The notes under the pieces are model-generated. The model saw nothing but the letters and a program-made list of their open reading frames with translations, had not been told where the DNA came from and made no database searches. Source: Acanthococcus lagerstroemiae (Eukaryota; Arthropoda; Insecta; Hemiptera; Eriococcidae). Taken from it: DNA of 64,000 nucleotides. The stretch lies in NCBI GenBank assembly GCA_031841125.1, contig CM063112.1:15712603-15776602 (forward strand). The letters are read 5' to 3'. Of this stretch, positions 58,381 to 64,000 are shown piece by piece. Each line of letters begins with the position of its first letter. Position 1 is the stretch's first letter. A program made the translations under genes and the position numbers.

Positions 58381-59350
58381 AGAAGGGAGAAAGCTTAAGA
58401 AGGCTTTTAAATTTATTCAAATCTTTTCAGGAATTTTGCATCAATACTGACAACTCTTCAATACTACTCCGCAGGCCCGCAACTAACCCAGGTTTCCAAG
58501 AGAGCGAAGTAGAGAGACTTTTTTCCTGCATACATTTGCTCCTTAATTTTCAAATTCTGCCATTAAATTTGGTAATCAGAATTTCTTTTTTTTTTAAGGG
58601 GGGGGGGGACGGGGAGTTATGTCAACATTTATCAACTCAGTAACCCTTTTTAGGAACAATAGAACAACAAAATTATCTAAGGGGCAGAATTTTTCCTGCG
58701 GTGATGCCACCCCCCCCCCCTCGGTTACAAACCTGCTTCGGACTTATTCCAAGACTATTTTAGGTCTGATTATGACTTTTTTATGACTTTCCTGGCTCTG
58801 TTTGAAGCTCAAAGATTTTTTAAGATTACTTGCAGATTTGTTGCGACAGTTTTCAGGCTGCTTTTTGGATATTTTTAAGACTATTTTAGACTTATTCGAG
58901 ACATTTCGAAATTTGCATTCAGATAGGTTCAAAACTCTTTCGATACTCGTCAAGATTTTTCAAAACTTCTCTTCCAGACAGATTCTTCAGAATTAGTTTG
59001 CTCTCGTTCAAGGCTATTTTTGAGTTTTTTTTCTTAGACTTGTTTGCGACTATTTTACGCCGGTTCTACGGAGACATGGAGACATTTTCTGATTCTTCCA
59101 GACTTGTATAAAAGGCTTTTCAAATTTCTCCAGACTTGTACGGGACTCTTTCAGATTCGTCTTGTACCTGCAACCCGGAGAGAGTATTAAATAAGTTTCA
59201 AAAAACGTTTACAAATTTCAGAGAGTTTATTAAACTTGTTTAGATGAATCTCGTAGAGTTTTGGTCCGAAAGTCTTAATTTGGCGTAAAGCAATCCTGAG
59301 AAACTCAATCGGGCCTTGATTAGAAACAAGCTCAGACAAATTTTGTAGTA
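58381..59350. repeat. Degenerate AGACT-rich tract
   Basis: 58740-59170 and 59840-59945 contain many spaced copies of AAGACT/GACTT, of the same kind as the tracts next to receptors A and B (3480-4140, 13140-13800). G- and C-runs lie at 58600-58609 and 58708-58719. No gene is evident. Confidence 0.45.
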
Positions 59351-59359
59351 TTACATATG

Positions 59360-59720
59360 TGGTGTGGTGGGACGTATGGCGATGAATGCATGCCAAAGTG
59401 GCCCTTAAAACACCGCACCCCCGACCCCGGAAACTACCCTTTCGAGTATCGTATCAGTGGTCGGAGGGACGCTTTGAGGCCGGCCCGATCCCCCATTTCG
59501 CCGTGCCGCTTCCGGTGCACGCGTCCTGCAAGGGTCACCATGGGGTTCCTTACTGACCGAGGTTCGCGCTCCCCAAGCACTAGCCTGGAATTCTGGACCA
59601 CTTTCTCTTTACTCACGCCGCACCTCCTCGTCTTGGTATGTGTGGCGACACAGACAGGTGGTGGCGGCGGAGGAGCCCTGCCGAGGGATCCGCAACAGCA
59701 GCAGCTCTTCTAGGATTGTA
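59360..59720 (+). repeat. GC-rich dispersed repeat, copy 3 (longest)
   Basis: It contains ACGTATGGCGATGAATGCA, ACACCGCACCCCCGACCCC and CGAGTATCGTATCAGTGG. The 59360-59490 part matches the other two copies. A 118-codon frame covers it, and part of that frame (HRTPDPGNYPFEYRIS) can be aligned with the minus-strand frame of copy 2 (HRSLIPGNNPHEYRIG). It could be a repeat with a once-coding segment, or a structural RNA gene family; no function is assigned. Confidence 0.55.
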
Positions 59721-59947
59721 CAGAGTTGTCCTGCTCGATGGTGTGGGCCGAGCTCGGTTCGTAGGCCCTGTGCTTCGACCAGTCCGTCTCCATCTTCCTC
59801 TTCATGATGGCCGAGACAAGGCCTTGTAGTATTAGATATATCTGGAAGAGTCTTGGAGAAGTCTTGAAGAGTTCCTGGAAAGTTTAGTCGAGTCTTAGAC
59901 GTTTTTAAGAGCCTTGAACAGCTTTTAAAAGCTTTAAAGAACCACTG

Positions 59948-60060
59948 CAGGGTGTTCGGCCATCTAAGTCATCCGACGTCATTTATTTTGAAAAGAGGTT
60001 ATCTGAGTCATCTGAAGTCATCTACTTTCGCTGTAGATCATCTAAAAATTTTTTATTCCA
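59948..60060 (+). mobile_element. Left end of a transposon related to 20588-21784
   Basis: CAGGGTGTTCGGCCATC is followed by CATCTAAGTCATCCGACGTC and further AGTCATCT motifs, parallel to the left end of the element at 20588. No right end was found. Confidence 0.5.
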
Positions 60061-60339
60061 TTAAATAGTTGAAAAGAAAAAAGAAGAAAAAAACTGCCGA
60101 AATAATAAGTTTATTGTAGAAACATTAGTGTTGATGAATAAATAGGCAGCGAGTGAAATGTATCTGATACTCGCACAGACAGTTTTTGTGTTGACCATTT
60201 GTATATTATACTGGTTGCACTCGATGAAAGATAACGTACCTTTATGTGCTCATACCGGGGACATCGCCCCCCCCCCCGAATTTATCTGCGGTGGCGTGAC
60301 CACATTCAACTCCAAATATGAGTGTGATCAAAAATCATA

Positions 60340-60668
60340 ATTCCAGGAGTATGAACAGATCACGGATTATAGTGATCTAAGATCATTTAGATCAGATCAG
60401 TGAAAAATTTGAAAAATATCAATTTCTTAGATCAAAATATCTTTGTGCGAGAAATGATCTATATCATGGTCTTAGATCTATAGATCATCGCTTTTATAAC
60501 AGACTGTTGTATGCTATATTGAATTTAATGACAGAATATACTAAGAGTAATATTTTCTGGTGACCTTCTTTAATCTGAAAATTGAGAAAGATTCCAGGTC
60601 ATTGGATCCGGAGACATGATCTGAATGATCTTTTTTCTAAAAAATTACCTTGCCCATCTCTGCACTCA
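60340..60668. repeat. GATC-dense repeat, second block
   Basis: More than ten GATC motifs, with TAGATCATC- and AGATCAGATC-type words, ending with TTGCCCATCTCTGCA, like the end of 35212-35358. Confidence 0.5.
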
Positions 60669-60939
60669 CTTCTACTCAGTAAATGCAGAAAATAGTATGT
60701 AGACTTGCAGAAATATGACCTTATATTTTACAATTTCTATTTGACGTAATTTACATACATTTATGTATAGGTACTCTACAAGAGAACAAAACCTATACAT
60801 ACTCTATATAAGAACATAATCTACATATTCTGTACATAATGTTGATAGGTAGTCTACATGTTTCTTACGTCAATGTTGAATGGGGGGGGGGACTACTATG
60901 GAGGCATAACCTTGTACGAAGGCACTAACGAGCTCGATT

Positions 60940-61110
60940 GAACGGAACATTTTCACTAAACAGAACGGGAATCAAATGCCAGGAATGGTTCCCTACGTAT
61001 GCTACGTATGATGAAAACCTGTCATTTTTCATGGAATTCTTGTAGTTTTCTAATAAAAAACAAAAACAAAAACAAAAAAAACGCATCAGCTAACGGAACG
61101 GGATCGCATT
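60940..61110. repeat. 3' flank of receptor E shared with receptor D
   Basis: AACGGGAATCAAATGCCAGG and following sequence match 43560-43690 behind receptor D and the orphan copy at 41846. Confidence 0.65.
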
Positions 61111-61172
61111 AAATTGGAAGTGAACAATTTGGAATGGATTTGAAAGTCAAGTTTTAAAGAACTAAAAGGAAT

Positions 61173-61542
61173 CTACTGTGTTCTGTGTGACCAATCCTGA
61201 CTAACGGAAACAACTTCATTTTTCAACCCCAATAACAATGACTTAAATACTGTTCGAAACCCATTGTACATGAAGTAATACACAATGAAGTTGAAACTAG
61301 AGGACGTTACAATGAGTAAGTCGACGAGATTTCCGAACAGCGAATAATATTTTATGTAAAAGCAACGCTCGCTTATGTATGCCATAATTACAAGGAATCC
61401 CTGCGGGATTTCAGTCAGCAGGAACATAAAGAGTACAACAAGCAGCATTCTTGTTCGACGATTGGTATTCTTTCCTGTTTCATTCATTCTGATGGTCGCG
61501 CCAAGAGCATGGTTTTTTCGCTTTTTCAAAGCGTACAGTAAC
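61173..61542 (-). CDS. Receptor E: second exon of a receptor D-like GPCR (partial)
   Basis: It begins after a TTTTCCAG acceptor identical in place and phase to that of receptor D and reads LLYALKKRKNHAL, then TM6 with LLVVLFMFLLTEIPQG and TM7 with SSFNFIVYYFM, ending with a short tail. The 122 residues have no frameshift or stop and are close to receptor D, so it looks usable. The remaining 2.4 kb to the window edge has no exon 1. With the 3.1-kb intron of receptor D as guide, exon 1 may lie beyond 64000, or it may have been displaced by the Helitron/SINE/LINE insertions. An exon-1-less pseudogene is the alternative. Confidence 0.75.
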
Positions 61543-61857
61543 CTGGAAAAATGAAACCCAAACACATAGGCTTCAGTATATATGGAATACTTAGAGATAG
61601 AAAGGGGTAAAATACGTGACCTAATGTAAAACGTGATGAAACCTTTACAACCATCCTTATATATTTCAAGTATTGCAGTGTTGGAAGAAAATCGGAGTAC
61701 CTATGTCGATTTTGGTGTTTCTATGTCTTTTTCAGCCTCACTTTGGGTGAGACCCGACAAGTTCAGAACTATCATATTGTTTATTCAAACTTGTAAAGGG
61801 GAGGATATCATCATCTTTATCAAAATGTAACAATGAATTTGTTACATCAAGTTTGGT

Positions 61858-61990
61858 AGTGGTCTGATTGGCCGAGTGGATAGCGCGTTGGTCTCGGAAT
61901 CCGGAGGTCCCACAGGTTCGAGCCCACATGTAGCAACTCGCCAGATTTCGACCTAGGCCGGTGTTTAGGCCAGAAGGGAAGCAGGGGCGG
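61858..61990 (+). ncRNA. tRNA-derived SINE-like sequence
   Basis: TGGCCGAGTGG (61869-61879) fits the RNA polymerase III box A and GGTTCGAGCCC (61915-61925) box B, with tRNA-like spacing. The anticodon arm does not pair well and no acceptor stem closes the molecule, so a SINE head or tRNA pseudogene is likelier than a working tRNA. Downstream sequence continues as a non-tRNA tail. Confidence 0.6.
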
Positions 61991-62037
61991 AAATAGAGCG
62001 AAAACCTTGGGGGCTGAAGCCCCAGCGCCTGAAATCT

Positions 62038-62900
62038 TCTATATATATAAAAATGTATGTATGTCTGTGTGTGTGTGTGTGTGTGTTTCTCCTTCATATT
62101 TCCATGGAAATTTCTATTAACAACACGGCTGCAGATTTTACTACACTGTTCATCCGATCGCCATGAAACTTTGGGAAGTTGTTCAATACACTCCTGCGAA
62201 GGTTTCTGGGGGGAGGGCAGTAGTGGGGTTATGCACCCCCGACACGCTTCTGTTACTGTAACGTCATACTACTGAGTATATTTGAACGAAAACCGTGCCT
62301 CAGTGATTGACATTTCCATGGAAATTTCTATTAATAACACGGCTGCAAACTGCACGTGTCTCCTGCAGAGACACATATTGTAACATTTTAAATGCTTTCG
62401 TACCCTACTGAAGAAAAAATTCCATGGAAATTTCTATCAACAACACGGCTGCAGACTGTAGTCGCGCAGGGCGCAGTAAATATCAAGATCAATGAGTGCA
62501 TGGCTGGAAGAAAAATAAATTTCCATGGAGATGTCAGCCATTGAACTGAATTGTCACCATGAAGAGCTAAATCATACGGACTGACTTCGCGTCGGGGGGT
62601 ATGGTACGGTTTTCGCTCAAGTATACCCATGGCTGGAAGAAAATGGAAATATTAACCACTGAACTGAATTGTCTCCATGAATAGCTAAATAACTGTGAGC
62701 TGAACTGAGCTAGAAATGAGAAGAGAAAAGAAGAACTGTAGTCGCGCAGGGCGCAAAAATGATCAAGATCAATGAGCACATGGCTGGAGTTACGGTTTTC
62801 GCTCAAGTATACCCATGTCTGGAAGAAAAACACATTTCCATGGAAATGTCAATCATTGAATTCGTGTCGGGAGCGAGTCAGGGGGACCTCACGACTGCCG
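62038..62900 (+). mobile_element. Helitron-like 5' region and repeat block
   Basis: It starts TCTATATATATAAAAATG, followed by a (TG)n run (62068-62090) and CCGATCGCCATGAAACTTTG, an order seen at the 5' end of insect Helitrons. The segment TTTCCATGGAAATTTCTAT, then ACACGGCTGCA, is repeated at about 62100, 62310 and 62418, and GTAGTCGCGCAGGGCGCA at 62459 and 62739. GTTTTCGCTCAAGTATACCC also occurs twice. No helicase frame. Confidence 0.5.
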
Positions 62901-63131
62901 TTGTTATGCTTATTTTTGCCTATCTATGGAAATGGTGAGAGAGTACACCTTGTCACGAGTGCTGCTGTTGTGAAGGCTCATAAAATATGTAGGTACATGA
63001 AACGGCTTTTTTTAGTTTTTTAGTTTTCTACTGTTATTGTCTTTCACCCTTACAAAGTGAACAGTGTTATTTACAATGCCACGAGCCATGAGATATAATC
63101 GTTCACAACGAAGCTGTAATGCAATTAGACT

Positions 63132-63435
63132 TCGCAACATTTCGAATCAATCCAACCCATTTTCAAAATGTTGGGACTCACGTTGTTTCTGAACTATGTG
63201 GTTCAATTCTAGATGGGGCACTTAAAGAGGGGTGTAGGATCATGTATGGCATTCGTTGATCCTGAAAAAGCTTATCACAATACTTCGCAATATTGCGAAT
63301 CAATCAAACCAATTTTCAAAATTTTGGGACTCACATTATTTCTAAACTATGTAGTTCAATTATAGATGGAAGACTTAAAAAGGGGTCAGATACATGTATG
63401 GCATTTCGTTAATACTGAAAAAGCTTTTGACAGTG
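63132..63435 (+). repeat. Tandem duplication of about 152 bp in a LINE
   Basis: The unit from CTTCGCAACATTTCG to the codons for EKA occurs at 63132-63283 and again at 63284-63435 with about 15% divergence. It covers reverse-transcriptase motif A. Confidence 0.7.
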
Positions 63436-64000
63436 TTAAATGGGATAAAATGTTTAATATTCCAAAAAGGACAGGAATAAAGAAGAAAGTCAAGTTATTT
63501 TAAACTTATATAACAGACAGAAAACTACATTAAGAATAGAAAGAGAGAAAGGGGAGGCAAATATGAAAAAAAGGTGTAAGGCAGGGGTGCTCGTTATCTC
63601 CAGTATTATTTTATTTGTAAAAGAAATAAAAGAAAAATTTGTAACAAATGTAACCATACATGGAGAGCGAGTAAAGATGCTCAGGTTTACAGATGATATT
63701 GTCTTATTAACTGAAAGAAGTACTGATTTGGAAAATATTTTAAATAGAATGGAGGAGATTTTGAGTTAGAATATTATATGAAAATATTAGAAAAAATAAA
63801 ACTAAAGTGATAATATGTAATCGATGTGAACATGATAGCCTAAAATAAACATTGTTCAGGGAAAAATTGAGGAAGTAAGCGAATTTTGCTGTATCAGGAG
63901 TAAAATAACAAAAGGTGGAAGGTGTAAAAGGGATATTACTAGTAGAATAGCCCAAGCTACATTAGAATTTTATCGAAAAAGTAATTTATGCCAATCAAAA
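63400..64000 (+). mobile_element. LINE (RTE-like) reverse-transcriptase relic, cut by the window end
   Basis: Motif A reads AFVNTEKAFDSVKW, motif B is GVRQGC-LSP with a shift, motif C is MLRFTDDIVLLTERSTDLE (FADD changed to FTDD), followed by IEEVSEF and ITKGGRCKRDITSRIAQA. Frameshifts separate the blocks. The order and wording match the 19.95-21.84 kb LINE family, which has KYLGS-ITQDGR. Confidence 0.75.

Noticed and set aside
59357..59713. A protein gene of 118 codons
   Set aside because: The frame coincides with a GC-rich dispersed repeat; only a short peptide stretch is shared with another copy and there is no splice or domain evidence.
61858..61935. A functional tRNA gene
   Set aside because: Boxes A and B are good, but the acceptor and anticodon stems do not pair properly, so a SINE head is more likely.
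63563..63769. Separate small gene with an FTDDIVLLTE motif
   Set aside because: It is the motif C part of a frameshifted LINE reverse transcriptase with the other motifs nearby in other frames.

Overview
The window is AT-rich, intron-containing, repeat-laden nuclear DNA of an animal, most likely an arthropod. This is inferred from a tandem family of myosuppressin/FMRFamide-receptor-type (DMSR-like) class A GPCRs with GT-AG introns, an apolipophorin-like exon at the left edge, RTE-like LINEs, Helitron-like and hAT-like termini and a tRNA-derived SINE. Species cannot be named from the sequence.

The real protein-coding content is small. Five receptor genes lie head-to-tail on the minus strand: A (1541-3058), B (11210-12711), C (30602-32766), D (43694-47947) and E (61173-61542, second exon only). 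All have the same design: exon 1 codes for the N-terminus through TM5, one phase-2 intron splits an Arg codon after TM5, and exon 2 codes for TM6, TM7 and the tail. A to D also have a splice acceptor just upstream of the ATG, implying a non-coding 5' exon. Decayed second exons lie at 19336-19609 and 37525-37685. By sequence there are two lineages: A, B and the 19.3 kb relic; and C, D, E and the 37.5 kb relic. A and B sit in large duplicated units (about 824-10171 and 10493-18383). Unit B preserves the empty site of a 2.0-kb transposon in unit A, and the two units share a 419-bp tract with one mismatch, which suggests recent conversion. On the plus strand an isolated exon (114-337) resembles a large lipid transfer protein; the gene may continue to the left, or the receptor array may lie in one of its introns.

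Most of the rest is transposon debris. LINE reverse-transcriptase relics lie at 19.95-21.84, 40.5, 42.5-43.0, 45.5-46.7, 49.9-51.6, 55.3-58.4 and 63.1-64.0 kb. Non-autonomous DNA transposons include a 2.0-kb long-TIR element (4710-6713), a 1.2-kb element inside a LINE with a 5-bp target duplication and a nested hAT-like MITE (20588-21784), a 928-bp element with AGGGGAGACCGGGG ends (25604-26531), two palindromic MITEs around gene C, a TTAA-flanked MITE (36501-36736) and a 3.4-kb long-inverted-repeat structure (48.9-52.35 kb). Helitron-like and SINE-like sequence fills 61.86-62.9 kb. Runs of ten or more G or C recur through the window. No rRNA, CRISPR, operon or intact transposase gene was found.
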